Positions 1 to 12,231 of a DNA stretch of 64,000 nt are shown here, in pieces; position 1 is the first letter of the stretch; each line of letters opens with the position of its first letter. Both the position numbers and the translations under genes were made by a program. The stretch is taken from NCBI GenBank assembly GCA_035771165.1, contig JAWNZC010000002.1, positions 558,001 to 622,000 on the forward strand. Direction: 5' to 3'. The notes under the pieces are model-generated. The model worked only from the letters and a program-made list of their open reading frames with translations. It did not search any database and was not told where the DNA came from. The DNA comes from Paragorgia papillata. Lineage: Eukaryota > Cnidaria > Anthozoa > Scleralcyonacea > Coralliidae.

Positions 1-25
1 CTAGATGCGCACTGTCAAAACTCAC

Positions 26-3000
26 AGCTTTGTCATTCACCGGTCTCATATGTGTAACAAATGTTACTGGTCTAGTGGAATCAAGCCGTCGTGTTTCTTC
101 AAAAATGTTTCTGAAATTAGTAAAATATGTCAACAAATTAACAAAAATATCTAAAGCAACAAATATAATAAAATCCCAGGCAAAAACGGCCTTACTTAAA
201 ATAATTTTCAGATTCTTCAAGATCTGTTCGAGGTTCATTAGCTACCGACCACATAACAACAGAAGGATGACCTTTATCTCGTTGAATCAGTTCTCCCATG
301 ATTCGTCGGTGAAGTTCGAGTGTCTCTTCGTTAAAATTATTTCTACAGTAATGGAAACAAATTCACGTAAATAACTGAGAGTACCATTGTAAAAGAGTAG
401 AGTGCCGCGTAGGCAGTGTTTTGACAAGAGCAAAGTGAAAATGTGGTGGATTGCCGAGGTTTTTAGCAACGGGAAAATGACGTTTTGAGCGGAGTCCTTC
501 ATCAGAGTGAAATGTGAAAACGTAAATTAACTTCAGGATTGAGCTTGCATAAGTGCAAAGTTTTATCGGAAAATCCAAGGCGATCTGTGGCAGTCTCCGT
601 ACCAAAGTTGTTGTTGTGTTCCTGTTCACTGTGAATGTGGAGTTCCTGTGAGCTAGTTTTGTAAGAACAAGTGATGAAACTTACTTATCTAGTCCAACTG
701 CAGGTGCTTCGTCGATTACGACTATTCCAAGTTCATCTGCTAGATTCATTATCTCTTCAGAGTAAGGATAGTGGCTGGTACGAAATGAGTTCCCACCAAG
801 CCATTTTATTAGATTAAAATCTTTTAAAATGGATGGAAAGTCTTCGCCTCTTCCTCGGATCTGAAACGTGTGTACAAGAATTACTAAACAAGGAAAATAC
901 GAAATGTCCAAACAAACAACGGCCGACCGACGGATGAACAAACGAAAGAAGGAAGTCAGAAAGGAGAAAAAGAAGTTAGGAAGAAAAGAAGGTTTTCGGA
1001 AGGGAATAAAAAATAAGTCAGGAAGGAAAGAAGGAATTAAGGACAAAAACTGAAGGGAGGAAGAAAAGAAGAAATTAAGAAAGAAGCCAGGAACGAAGGG
1101 GAAAAAGAAGAAAGAAAAGAAGGAAGTCAGGACAAGAACAAGTGAAGGGACGAATGGGTGAAAAAACCGAAATGTTTCACAAACATTTTACGCAATATCT
1201 AGTATAATTACCAATTATACTCACATTATAATCTTCATGCATCCCAAGTCCTTTGAAATAAAATCGTTTGTCATTGATGAGAAACAGAACGCCTTCCACT
1301 TTCACGGAACGAATACCAACCGGAAGTCGGTATACATCTGTGACGTCACCAAGATGTAGCGTAACCTGAAACATAAATGTGTTTAGAAAAGAACATCAAT
1401 GCCGTTGTGAGCTATAAAGCCTCCATATATATATCGAGCTCAATCTCGTACCCAATCTCGTACCATGCGCCAATTGACCGTACGGAAAAAGATGGCGACT
1501 TGTACATTTAACCACAATCCTTTGCGTATAGTAGTAAATATAGTTTCTTGTAGAATCGGAAGACAGGCCTTAAGCCCTAATCAAACGAGAACGCAAGTCA
1601 TCGCAAGTTGGCAGTCACAAATTTCTGTGGCGGTCGTTCGAACACCCAAATTAACAAAATAAAGGTTTCATGAGTGTTTTAAACAAGTTTTAACTTTGTC
1701 ACGGTACATGATATTTTCGGGAAACTATTCACAGCGGCTGGCTGAGATAGCGTGACTGCCAACTTGCGATGACTTGCGTTCTCGTTTGATTAGGGCTTAA
1801 AACAATCAACTTTGGTGGGAATGAAGTTCTTGCTAACTTAAAGTGCACATGAAACGAAAATTAAGTTTGTCTTATTTGAAAGAACACTTAAAATGATAGA
1901 GTAACATCTTTTGCAGTTTTTCGTTTCCTTGCTTCGTTGTTGAGATATTTCAGTTTGTTTGAAATGTAAATTAATAAACAACTTGACGTCACATGTGCAT
2001 AATGAGTTATCAGAGAATGTTATATATCTTTGCTATTATCAAACCAAACTTAATTCGAAGGAAATATGTGCGTGTGTTTCTCTCACAACGCAAAACATGT
2101 AGAATTTTCAAGTGATTATGTTTGATAATAACTGCAAAAGATGTTACTTTATCATTTCAAGTGTTCTTTCAAATAAGACAAACTTAATTTTCGTTTCATG
2201 TGCACTTTAATCCATGTTAACACGAGCATGATAAACAATGTTTAGTTGTTATCTGAGCTGATTTGAGGTTGCAAAGCATTGTGGTTAAATGTACTGCCGC
2301 CATTTATATTTTCGGTGCCGTCAATTGAGATGTAATATATCATACACGAGGAGGAGTGTTTCATCCAAACACCGAGACGTTTGCTGAAAACCGAGGCAAA
2401 GCCGAGGTTTTTGGATATCCTGATGAAACACTCCTCCGAGTGTATGATATAGCATCTCAAACAAATCAGTATTTTAAGAGAAAATCAAGATGAAAGTTTG
2501 CTTAATTTATGTAATTTCTTCCTCCGATATCCAAACCACCGACACGGTACTGATTTCCTTTGTGTTTTCTTCATGAATTATTAATGAGTGTGAGATGTAT
2601 TGAAATTCCCTGTACTGTCGATACCAGATGCTTTCATAGGACTCAAGGCGACACGCGGAAACCATTTGGTTGCAAGAATCTCACTTTCATTTTTGTCTAC
2701 TAACCAGTGGTTCTGCTATACATTATACCACAGCTTCGAGGTGGATTTATCCACTTCTCCTTCCATGTATCGATGTTACTCACGTTAGTACCAGAGATTA
2801 TTAGGAACGAGATTATTAAATACAGCTTGGAGAAACGTATTACCATATAGTAAAAATATTTTCCAAGCTATATATAAATACGATTTGATTTACGTTCGTT
2901 CAGGCATGCAACTTACCATTAATGTGTACAAATATCCTGGGTTTTCACTCATGCCTCTTGGCCACCATAATCTAGCGTTAGCAACTAGAAGCTTTCCATG

Positions 3001-6000
3001 CATCAGGCCTTTTCCTGCGACCGAGGCAACTATTGCATTTTCGCGATCAAAAAGCGTGTACTTCATCGAAACAATTCCTTTATCAGTACTCTTGAGGTTC
3101 CCAATAACAGTTTGAAAATTCACAAACGTCGAACTTGGTCGAATTTCTGTGGTGACAGTGATATCTTTTATATATGTTTTTGGTGTAGTGTAAAGACGAA
3201 CTGGGCGATGGAGACCAGCGTAGTTAAAAAAATCAAACTGAAGATTTTGAACAAAGTAACCTTGAGGATACCTGAATGAATCAGAATTAAAAGATTGTTT
3301 AGACAGATATGTTTTAAGCTAGGAACTAACAAAATTTCTCTCGTGTGTCACCTTGCAAATAGTGCAGTGCAGCGCAGCGCAGCGCAGTGCAGTGCAGTAC
3401 AAGACTTACAAGTGTTGCTCTTTCTCTGCGACTTGACTGATGCTTCCACAAGGTAGAGTAGTTGGAGTTAAAGTATTGTTCACAGCTACCGTTATCTGGT
3501 TCAGTTGGCCAAGCTTCAGCAACGAGTTTACTTCGTCTTCGAACGGCAAATGTCCACCAACATGTTCCATTGCATGCTTTCCATTCACCCACTTGAAAAG
3601 AGAAATTTGCTATTCAATTAGTGAAAATTTTATGATCTGATCGAGCTACACAAGAATTGACCCTGTTAACCTTATCCTGTTCCCTCTGCTATCAGAAGAC
3701 GATAAGGATATGGTAATTTAACCGTGGTTTAATATAATGACAAACTAGGCCAAGGGACAATAACAATTGTGAAAAAGGTCAGAGGAAAAAGGTCATGACG
3801 TTACATTAAATGATGATTGTGATTTCGATGCTGATGCATGGTGGTCACAATACTAATGAGCATGGTGGCCATGATGGTAACGGTGGTGATATGATGGAGA
3901 TGATGACGATGAAGACAGAGTTGGAAAAAGTATTCAACCTTCCTCCGGATGGGTTTTTAAGTTTAGATAACCTTCCTCAAAATATATAGCGAGAATTTTG
4001 TGTTTTGCAACGTTCATAAATACTGCGCGACTTTTACAGTACCTTGGTTTTCTAGGTTTTCCTAGGTAAGCTTTGGCATACTACAATAGCTACCAACTAC
4101 CCTCGACTGCTGCGTAGTTACAGACATCACAGCAGACATCAGCGTACATGTCTCACACATGTAACTGCTGCCACTGCCATGCAGTGCTGCATAATTGCTG
4201 GTTAGCCAATGTTTTGCTGCAAATCGCATTTCTTCTCGACACCTTGCTTGATCAATTGTAACTTTCGCAGATTACCGAATGTGTTGTTTCACGTGTTTTC
4301 ACTTTAAACCTTCCTCACTAAAGTAAACCTTCCTCCGGGTGGTACCCGCATACCCGCAGCTTTTTTCCAACTCTGGATGAAGATGACGATGGAGATGAAA
4401 ATGAAGCGGAGAGAAAAATGGAAGAAGAGGAAGATGATGAAGAAGATGTTGTCATGAAGATAATGATGTCATGACGATGATGATGTCATGATGATGATGA
4501 TGTCATGCTGACGATGATGTAATTATGTCATGATGGCGATGATGTCATGATAGTGATGTCATGGTGATATGTCATCCTGGTGATGTCATATTGATGATGA
4601 TGTCATCAATATCATGATGATGTCATGACGATGATGTCATAATGATGATGTCAATGATGTCATGATGATGTCAATGATGCTAATGATGTCATAATGCTGA
4701 TGTCATGATGATGAAGACGATGGCGACGTCGATTATGTACTTACAACAATGCAGTGATATAAAGCACTTTCAAAGCGGAGTACAACACGATATTTGTTCC
4801 CCGTCCATGACGATGGCACAAAGAATTCCCTTTGATACCAAACCCATCCAACAAAATCTCTCAATTTGGCATCTTCAGTGATGTCGTTGAAACTTGAAGG
4901 CACGGCCATCGGAATGGTGGAACCAGTCTAGAAGAAAATGGATAAACAGATACAGTGCAAACAAAAAAAAGATTATTTTCATCAGTACGACAGCGGTTCC
5001 TGTTCTTAAAAACTGATAATTTTGAACCAACTGCATGATATTTGTGTTACATATTCGACGATCAAAAACTTAATATTTGGACTGGGCCTGATGTGGAGAC
5101 AGCTATATCGCAAGTTCTGTATATATTTAATGGCTATTGAGCATTGAAATTAATTATAATATCACGAAAGTGGTCTCTCATTATTATTAATAATTCATAA
5201 AGAACAATTCAAAATAAATGAATGTTTAAAGTGCTATATGAAACGAAAATTACGTTTGTCTTATTTGAAAGAACACTTAAAATTATAGAGTAACATCTTT
5301 TGCAGTTTTTCGTTTCCTTGCTTCGTTGTTGAGATATTTCAGTTTGTTTGATATGCAAATAAAACATTCCCATGTGCATAATGAGTTATCGAAAAAAGTT
5401 ATATATCGTTGCTATTATCGAACTAAATTAATTCGAAGGCAGCGTGGGGGTGTGGTTCGCCGAGAACACTAAACATGTAGATTTTCAAGTGATTATATTT
5501 GACAATATCAAGGATATATAACTTTTTTCGACAACTCATTATGCACGTGTAACTTTTTTCGACAACTCATTAAAATTGTGTTGCAAGTTGAAGAAAAATG
5601 TTGCCCGTATTACCTCACCTTAAACAAGCGTTGTAAACGGATAAAAATTCATCCTGATTTACATAAACTTTCCGATAGATTCTCAGCTTAAACAGCTTAT
5701 ATATCAAAGAGACAAAGACTGTTGATAAACCTGAATAATGAATTAGATGTGTGAATTGGATAAGTCGTATAGCTCGGGCTGTAAAAGCCCATACAGTTCG
5801 GCTGCTCATATTGTATATATTATTTCTTATAATTAACGTCTTACAATGTCAATATGGATCGCTATTTTCTCTCTGACGGACGGCCTTGGCTCAAAACGTT
5901 AGAAATCTTCGTTCAATAATTTCGACAGTACTCCGAAACCTTACTGTATTTCGATTTGTATATCTCAACCATTAATAATTCATGAAGAAAACACAAAGGA

Positions 6001-6545
6001 AATCAGTACCGTGTCGGTGGTTTGGATATCGGAGGAAGAAATTACATAAATTAAGCAAACTTTCATCTTGATTTTCTCTTAAAATACTGATTTGTTTGAG
6101 ATGCTATATCATACACGAGGAGTGTTTCATCAGGATATCCAAACACCTCGAAGTTTGTTCAAAAACCTCGGCTTCGCCTCGGTTTTCAACAAACGTCTCG
6201 GTGTTTGGATATCCTGATGATATATGCATGTACTGGTGTTCTTACTACAAGGCATGCATTAAGAACCAGTGTTTACCTATATTATATATATATATATGCA
6301 TTAAAATAACGATTACATAATATTCTTCGGCAAGTGTCGGTAGTATTTACCTTAGACAAAGGCCTAGCGTACCACTGTTCTTCAAAGCCAGCATTTCTCT
6401 TGAGAGAGAAATCTGCCCGGAATCTCCAAATGCCAATAAGATCCTTGATCTCTCGGCTTTCTGATTCCCGAACGTAAAGATACCCGTAAGTGACATCCTC
6501 AAATAGAAATACTGTTAGCAATACGAAACGAGTAAACGTTGGCAT
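26..6545 (-). CDS. GUSB: Beta-glucuronidase (lysosomal, GH2 family), 5' eight exons, 3' end outside window
   Basis: Removes terminal glucuronic acid from glycosaminoglycans and glucuronides in the lysosome. Exons (plus coordinates): 6351-6545, 4745-4927, 3410-3591, 2917-3271, 1225-1365, 685-860, 196-342, 26-110. All have GT donors and AG acceptors and join in frame to 488 residues; human GUSB has about 651. The ATG at 6545 opens a hydrophobic signal peptide (residues 1-20), followed by [11 protein letters not shown]. Further family motifs are [46 protein letters not shown] and VVIDEAP. WSVANEP carries the acid/base Glu (about residue 447, codon 234-236; human Glu451). The exon carrying the nucleophile Glu lies off the left edge, so intactness cannot be judged. 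Introns hold foldback elements and a hAT MITE. Identity is very secure; exon edges are by eye. Confidence 0.95.
880..1165 (+). repeat. Purine-rich GAAGGAAG tract (GUSB intron 5)
   Basis: Almost pure A/G for about 200 bases (AAGAAGTTAGGAAGAAAAGA, GGAAGGAAAGAAGG). On the transcribed strand this is a long pyrimidine tract upstream of exon 6-side sequence. Confidence 0.85.
1570..1800. mobile_element. TTAA-bounded MITE, AAGCCCTAATCAAACG family, copy 1
   Basis: TTAAGCCCTAATCAAACGAG at the left and CTCGTTTGATTAGGGCTTAA at the right. Inner GCAAGTTGGCAGTCAC and GTGACTGCCAACTTGC also pair. Confidence 0.88.
1838..2210. mobile_element. TTAA-bounded foldback MITE, family A (GUSB intron 4)
   Basis: Near-palindrome: TTAAAGTGCACATGAAACG at the left and its complement CGTTTCATGTGCACTTTAA at the right, with AATTAAGTTTGTCTTATTTG just inside both ends. 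TTAA at both ends suggests piggyBac-like insertion. No coding content. Confidence 0.85.
2335..2600. repeat. ACACGAGGAG palindrome plus tail, copy 1 (GUSB intron 4)
   Basis: CATACACGAGGAGGAGTGTT to ACACTCCTCCGAGTGTATG forms a hairpin. The following 140 bp (CAAATCAGTATTTTAAGAGA, ATCCAAACCACCGACACGG) is present in reverse at 5970-6110. Confidence 0.8.
3360..3400 (+). repeat. (GCAGT/GCAGC)n pentanucleotide array
   Basis: About eight units of GTGCA or GCGCA just outside the donor of GUSB exon 3 (GT at 3408-3409). Confidence 0.85.
3916..4375 (+). mobile_element. hAT-type MITE, copy 1 (GUSB intron 2)
   Basis: Begins CAGAGTTGGAAAAAG and ends CTTTTTTCCAACTCTG, with perfect 8-bp target duplication GATGAAGA on both sides. 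Inside are GGTTTTTAAGTTTAGATAAC and GGGTACCCGC-type blocks shared with the copies at 14125 and 26589. No transposase. Inverted in orientation relative to the other two copies. Confidence 0.92.
4376..4735 (+). repeat. Imperfect GATGATGTCAT repeat (GUSB intron 2)
   Basis: Units such as ATGATGATGTCATGATGA and TGACGATGATGTCAT recur about 20 times. Starts at the right edge of the hAT MITE copy 1 and ends just before exon 2. Confidence 0.9.
5226..5560. mobile_element. Family A foldback MITE, truncated (GUSB intron 1)
   Basis: Starts TTAAAGTGCTATATGAAACG and carries AATTACGTTTGTCTTATTTG and the TTTTGCAGTTTTTCGTTTCC block. The right arm is missing and replaced by a short duplication of AACTTTTTTCGACAACTCAT. 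Confidence 0.75.
5944..6220. repeat. ACACGAGGAG palindrome plus tail, copy 2, inverted (GUSB intron 1)
   Basis: CCGTGTCGGTGGTTTGGAT and CTCTTAAAATACTGATTTG are the reverse complement of sequence at 2470-2560; then ACACGAGGAGTGTTTCATCA. Diverged relatives at 27300-27590 and 58420-58880. Confidence 0.8.
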
Positions 6546-7069
6546 CTTGTAGTCGCAGGAAGGCCTTTCTTACGAGGGAAGCTCTTAATATCACAGCAGG
6601 GAATATCTGACAACATACTCAACACGAATAATAAGTAATATATGGAGGCAGTGAATCGAAACGCAATCCATAATATAGATAATATAGAAAGAAAATAAAA
6701 ATAGATGTTACTGCGTGGGCAACTTGATAACAGTATATTTTATCGATCCCACCAGCAAAATTGATGAAACAGAACTTAGAAAGTTGAAAAGTGTATAAGG
6801 CTGGAAATTGAACCCAATTCCGTAGCGTGGAACAAGACAAAAGTATTGAACAGATCAAAGTGAAAAGGTTGTATTTCGTTATCAAAACTATTCGTGGCAG
6901 CACTGCTTATACAGCAGTCTACTTTTTTTTACAAAAGTATTAAGAAGAGTGTAGATGTGCACGAACTATAAACAAAAGAAACATCAAGTTTTTTTCGTAT
7001 GTTTTTGCTGTACAAGCTGTCGTAAGTTAAACTACATGGTTTGGAAGCTCTATTGTCTTTCAACATGAA

Positions 7070-7363
7070 CACAGTCAATCGAGATATGGTCTGGAAACTC
7101 AGCTAAAGTCTTTGGTCTATCTTTTTGTTCGCCTTTATGCATTTTTGTGCACGGTGCACGGTCACTGAACACATTGTATTTTAGTATAATGAACGAATTG
7201 TCCAATAGCAACGTTTCAGTTCAATCACTCAACCGTGCGATTTAAATATTAATAAACCTAAAACAAAGGATGTGCACGGTGTAAGGTACGGTTCAACATA
7301 AAATCCCAGCTCATTATAGGCGCTTTGAAGTTTGCCGAGTTTCCAGACCATATCTCGATTGAC
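7070..7363. mobile_element. MITE with CAATCGAGATATGG termini, copy 1
   Basis: AGTCAATCGAGATATGGTCT at the left and AGACCATATCTCGATTGACT at the right. Internal GCACGGTCACTGAACACATT and CAACCGTGCGATTTAAATAT are shared with 16404-16692. Confidence 0.85.
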
Positions 7364-7628
7364 TATGACATGAGCATGGTCATGTTGAACTGACAATGGA
7401 GTTCCTTATATGGAAGTAAATTATATGGACACGTGACGATGAAGCAACTCACTAATTAAACCCGAGCGTTGCTATTGGATGACTGCTTCATTATACAGAA
7501 AATACAATACCGTGAAATTGCACAAATTTCCATAAACTTGAACAAAAACAGAACAATCGCTTTGGACGAGTTTCCAAACCATGCATGTATATATTCTATT
7601 AACTATGGTTAAACTCAGAGAAAAACTC

Positions 7629-7705
7629 AGAGCTCCAGACGGGACTCGAACCCACAACCTTCCGAATGCCAACCAGACGCTCTCACCATTAAGTCACTGG
7701 AACTC
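7629..7705 (-). repeat. tRNA-like sequence (SINE head or pseudo-tRNA)
   Basis: Minus strand contains GACTTAATGGTGAGAGCGTC (A-box like) and GTGGGTTCGAGTCCCGTCTG (B box). Outer pairing GAGTTCC/GGAGCTC is imperfect. Probably a SINE remnant and not a decoding tRNA. Confidence 0.5.
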
Positions 7706-8378
7706 AGATGGTAGACCGAGGTTGTTTTCGATATTTATACGCCTGGGAACTAGTCAAACCGTACGTGTGTCACAAGTACTTGTTGGGCTACAGCCAAAAC
7801 AAACGAAAAAACTTTACCAACGTCAAGCTGAAAACACTAATAACACACAAAAAGAAACAGAATTGGAACAGACAACGAAATAGTATTCCAATGTAGAAGC
7901 GTATAAACACTTGCCAAATTATCGTTTTTATGTATATAATCTAAGATTAGCCTAAAGGCGATTTTGCCCGTTGGCATGGACAGCGTGCAATAATCTGCGA
8001 ATTCTCGCATGCATAAAAAATGTCGCTTCTCAACACAACAACAACGTCAGAGTTTTTGAGAATGTATTTGAGACTACGCTCGCTGGCTTTCTACAATGTA
8101 CCACAGTTACAAATTTATTGTATTTATCAGAATGACGGGCCGAGGCCATTTCTGTTTGAAAACGTGTTTGTTTAAAAATTAAACCGTTTCTTGCCGTTCA
8201 TTTACGCGTGGATAATGGGGGTAGGTCTAACCACACTCTCGTTTCCAGTGCCTACTCGTCTATTACCAAGGCATCCGCTTTCATGCGCCCTGCGTGAAAA
8301 CGAGGATGCGCCTAACCGTGAGAAGAAAGTTATAGCGTTTTAAAACAAAAACGTCTACGTTCGGACAAAGTCTGACTA

Positions 8379-8960
8379 CAGTCAACTCTGGTTATAGCGG
8401 ACACCCTGGGGACCGTCATTTGGTGTCCGTAATAACGAGTCCGCAACAGCGGGATGCGATGAAAATATCCCGATTTCAGGTTGTAAAATGTCACTACAAT
8501 GTATTACTGCTTTTTTGTTTTAAAATGTCCAGTTTATTTCAATTTCTAGTTGACGTTTACTGTGATACATAAGTACACAGTACAAGTCAAATACAAGTCA
8601 AAAATTTTTATTCATGACAAAAAAATTTTTTATTCCAAAACCAAAAATACAACGGTAACATGGATCAGTAACATAAATATGTCACTCGATAAATTAAAAA
8701 GTCATTCACTTTCATGTGTCGAGAGAAAAATACGTCCAAGGTGTCCATTGTAACCAGAGTAGAACAATAAAAATGTTTGTTGGGGACTACATGAAGTGTC
8801 CGCAATTCCGTAATAGCGAGAGTCCGTAATAGCGAGAGTTATTTCAATACATTTCATAGTAGTTTCGGCCGGGGATTTACCAACCGTCCTTAATAGCGGG
8901 GTGTCCGTAATAGCGGGGTGTCCTTAATAGCGGGGTGTCCGCAAGGCGAGAGTTGACTGT
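8379..8960. mobile_element. Foldback element of GTCCGTAATAGCGG units
   Basis: Left ACAGTCAACTCTGGTTATAG, right GCGAGAGTTGACTGT. Near the right end the unit GGTGTCC(G/T)TAATAGCGG repeats at least three times. A differently diverged GGTGTCCGCTTAAGAGA version lies at 42328-42856. Confidence 0.75.
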
Positions 8961-9182
8961 GTTCTCATTTTTCCTCAGGCGCAGTCGTGTTTCTAATGCA
9001 AGTTACCTTCGCTACTTTAAACTTTATATTTTATTATACCTTGGTTCAGGTTCCTAAAAAATTAACTTCTGCATGTAACTTGATTAGTACGTATAAATCT
9101 AAGATCTTGGCTATAAATTTTGAAATATTGTCATATATAAAAAATTACGAATTCAAAATACTCGACTACCATAACCTTAGGT

Positions 9183-9993
9183 GGTGTTTATATGGAGGCG
9201 TGCCGAGATCGTGCTTGCATGTGCTATTATTTCTTGTTAATTTTCATCTTGTTTTTATATGAGAGCCGAGCAAGCCCGCCTAGGCGAAATCTCGCTTTGT
9301 TCCGAGATCTCGGTTTCCCGGGCTGGTTTTTCCCATGTAAACACGATTGAATGGTCTGGCTTAGGTCTGGCTCGCCTACCTGGGCTGTCACTGAAAGCTA
9401 CGTACACGCGACAAAATTTGTTCTACTTTTTTCGACATATTAACAATTCACAAGTTCTGCTTGATAAATTACGCAATTAGCACAACAAGCCAGCCAGCCT
9501 GGCCAGGCGAGCTAGTCCTTCTCATGTAAACAAAATAAAAATCATCGCGGCAAAGTGAGGCCTGCGCTAAACATCGCACAATAGACGAATTTAATTCAGA
9601 CGAATTTAATTGTTTGAATTCTATTCAACGAAACTGCGACGTATAACTCGATTAAATTCGACTCACGCATTAAATTCGTCGGCAATTAAATTCGTCTGAG
9701 TCGGACGGATAATGCGTGTTCGAGTTACACGACGAATTATCGTCGCGTCGAAGTAAATGTTTCTCTTCTATCTGTGACAATTCGCCACCATGTTTTCAAG
9801 AAATTGTTTTCAGGCTCCACGAGTCCAAGTAAAAACAATTAAATTCTGCTGAAATTCGACATTTAACTCGGCATCGCATTTACGTCGCATTACCGAGGAA
9901 GTTAATTCGAATTAAATTCGTCTATTGTGCGACGTTTAGCGCAGGCCTGAGCTAGCTTGGGTACCTGGGCTGCCTCGCCTCAATATAAACACC
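9183..9993. mobile_element. GGTGTTTATAT-terminal element, hosts a nested insert
   Basis: Left GGTGTTTATATGGAGGCG, right CGCCTCAATATAAACACC. The inner GCCGAGCAAGCCCGCCTAGG region is complementary in part to GGGCTGCCTCG. Interrupted by 9559-9947. Confidence 0.75.
9559..9947. mobile_element. GGCCTGCGCTAAAC foldback element nested in 9183-9993
   Basis: Left GGCCTGCGCTAAACATCGCA, right GACGTTTAGCGCAGGCC; inner CAATAGACGAATTTAATT pairs with AATTAAATTCGTCTATTG. A 3-bp duplication TGA flanks it. Confidence 0.8.
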
Positions 9994-10388
9994 CCGAGCA
10001 ATTACTTGCTTGTATATAGGCAATGAAACTTTATTTTTTCAGGATGGTCAGGTGTGTTTTTTACCGCGCCTTAGCTATGGTAGATCAAAGTGAAAAGGTG
10101 GCAAACTGTCAGAGAATAGTTTCAGTAAAATGTGGCAAAAGGGCTCCGCTCGAAACGTCATTACTTCGTTATCTAAACTATTCTCGCCAGTTTACCACCT
10201 TTTCACTTTGCTCTATCCAAAACACTGCCTACGCAGCACTCTATTTTATTACCTAGCTAGCCTTGGATTCTGCACTGGATATGTTCAGCGGTTTCTTCCT
10301 CAGCCTCAGAATCCTCACGGAAACCTCTGCGGAGGAGAGAGAGCCTAGGATAGTTCCTTAAAAGATTGCATCGCCTGTCCAAGCAAAA

Positions 10389-10622
10389 TAGCGAGGTTCA
10401 GATCACACTTCCACTACCGCTACCGTAAATATAATTAAGCATGTCAAATATCGTTTTTACGTTCAGTAATGGTCGCAGGTCTCAAACCTAGTGCAAAAAG
10501 AAAGCGTTTTACGATACCAGGATTAAAACCAATTACGACTACAGAACGAACATTACACCAGCTTAACCACATTTACGGTAGCAGTAACGGTAGTGGAAGT
10601 GTGATCATCTGAACTCGCTAAT
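10389..10622. mobile_element. TAGCGAGGTTCAGATCACAC foldback element, uninterrupted copy
   Basis: Left TAGCGAGGTTCAGATCACAC, right GTGTGATCATCTGAACTCGC; inner CTACCGCTACCGTAAAT pairs with ATTTACGGTAGC. Serves as the empty-site counterpart of 43358-44083. Confidence 0.85.
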
Positions 10623-11792
10623 ATTGTTCATGCAGCCCAAATTTTTGGAGTCTCTCTTATTAATTTGTTGTTTCCTATTGTTCCACACACCCCTAGGACC
10701 CATCTATATATGGTAAACAGCCAAGACTACGGAAGTCCAGTTCCAGTTCGGTGGGTTTCGATCGCCGCAAAGTGGCCTGGAGCGGAGATAATATACCCTG
10801 GGTACAAGGTTGGCCTTCAGCGAGGTTGCGATCGTTCTTAGACGCACGTGACGTCACGGCAACCATGATGTTCGGTAAGGTACAAAATAATATAGACCTT
10901 ATTCAAAAATGGCCGCCGAATTAGAGTTCTTTTATGTGCATATAAATTAGCCCTTATAACCTCGTTTTAAAGTAAAAATTCTTTTGAATTTCCCACATGA
11001 GTTCAAACGAGTTCACAAGGCCTAATTTATATGCATATGTTCCTCACTGGTAAAAAATCGTATCGTATCGACTTTCTGATTGATTATATGGATTTTTCTC
11101 ACTAATAAAAAACATATTTTCTTATTCGAATAATTATTGACTTGTGTTAATGCACACGAAACCCGGACTCGAACTGGACGTAAACTGCGCGAGTTCCCAC
11201 ATAATAATGTGGGAACTATATAAAGGGAAACTCACCCTTCATGCCGTAAAATACGGTTATATAACCGTACCATATTTACACATAAAACATGAAATGAATC
11301 TACTGTGTAACCGCTATGAATAAGCCATTTCCGAATTTACTTTGGCCGACAGACTCAAGTTACGTTTCCACTGGTCATACGCTTGATATAGACTATCAAA
11401 CTAAGGGACTGATTACATGAGCCGGGCTCACGCGGTTATGATATTTTGCGATAGACGAGTTCAATAATTCCAAATACTCTCGATTACTTCCTCGGACAGC
11501 TGAGGAAAACTAGCCGCCAAGTTTGAAAACAAGTTTACGAAAATTCTTTGCAGCAGCTATCGCTAGTGCGCATGCTCCGCAAATTATGTGCAGCAGAAAA
11601 TTATTTGCACTCAGTCATTTGCAGGTGAATTAACCAATCAGAATGCGTGATAGAGACGAGTTGAATGATAATGTTGTCTGTAGCAGTGAAAGAGTTAATA
11701 GGACGGCAAAAGAGAATTCGGAAACGGCCTATTATTTTACAAAGTCTACCTCTGCGAATGAATGTAACGTGGATGTTTCCTATAGCAATACT

Positions 11793-12196
11793 TTAAAGTG
11801 CCTATGAAACGAAAATTAAGTTTGTCTTATTTGAAAGAACACTTAAAATGACAAAGTAACATCTTTTGCAGTTTTTCGTTTCCTTGCTTCGTTGTTGAGA
11901 TATTTTAGTTTGTTTGATATGCAAATTAAACATTTTGACGTCACACGTGCATAATGAGTTATCGAAAAAGTTATATATCTTCGCTATTATCAAATATAAT
12001 AATCACTTGAAGATCTACATGTTTAGTGTTGTGGGCGAAACACACCCACGTGCTTTTTTAAAATTTGCATACCAAACAAACTAAAAGATCTCAAGAACAA
12101 AGCAAGGAAACGAAAAAGTGCAAAAGATGTTACTCTATAATTTTAAGTGCTCTTTCAAATAACACAAACTTAATTTTCGTTTCATAGGCACTTTAA
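11793..12196. mobile_element. Family A foldback MITE next to the BCR stop codon
   Basis: TTAAAGTGCCTATGAAACGA at the left, TCGTTTCATAGGCACTTTAA at the right, with matching inner arms. Ends 36 bp from the BCR stop (12232), so it probably lies in the 3' UTR or just beyond. Confidence 0.85.
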
Positions 12197-12231
12197 TTTC
12201 TTTAAGTCAGAGAGTTGGGGTACACAACTCC

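Larger units (their letters stand above)
6546..12231. other. Intergenic region GUSB-BCR, repeat-filled, no gene seen
   Basis: Contains in order: a diverged copy of the TACGCAG-type repeat (about 6820-6930), a CAATCGAGATATGG MITE (7070-7363), a tRNA-like sequence (7629-7705), a foldback built of GTCCGTAATAGCGG units (8379-8960), a nested pair of elements (9183-9993), another TACGCAG-type repeat (10080-10256), an intact TAGCGAGGTTCAG element (10389-10622), and the TTAA-bounded foldback 11793-12196. At 11419 a GATTACATGAGCC stretch recalls the element at 13422. No exon-like frame with splice sites was found. Confidence 0.7.
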
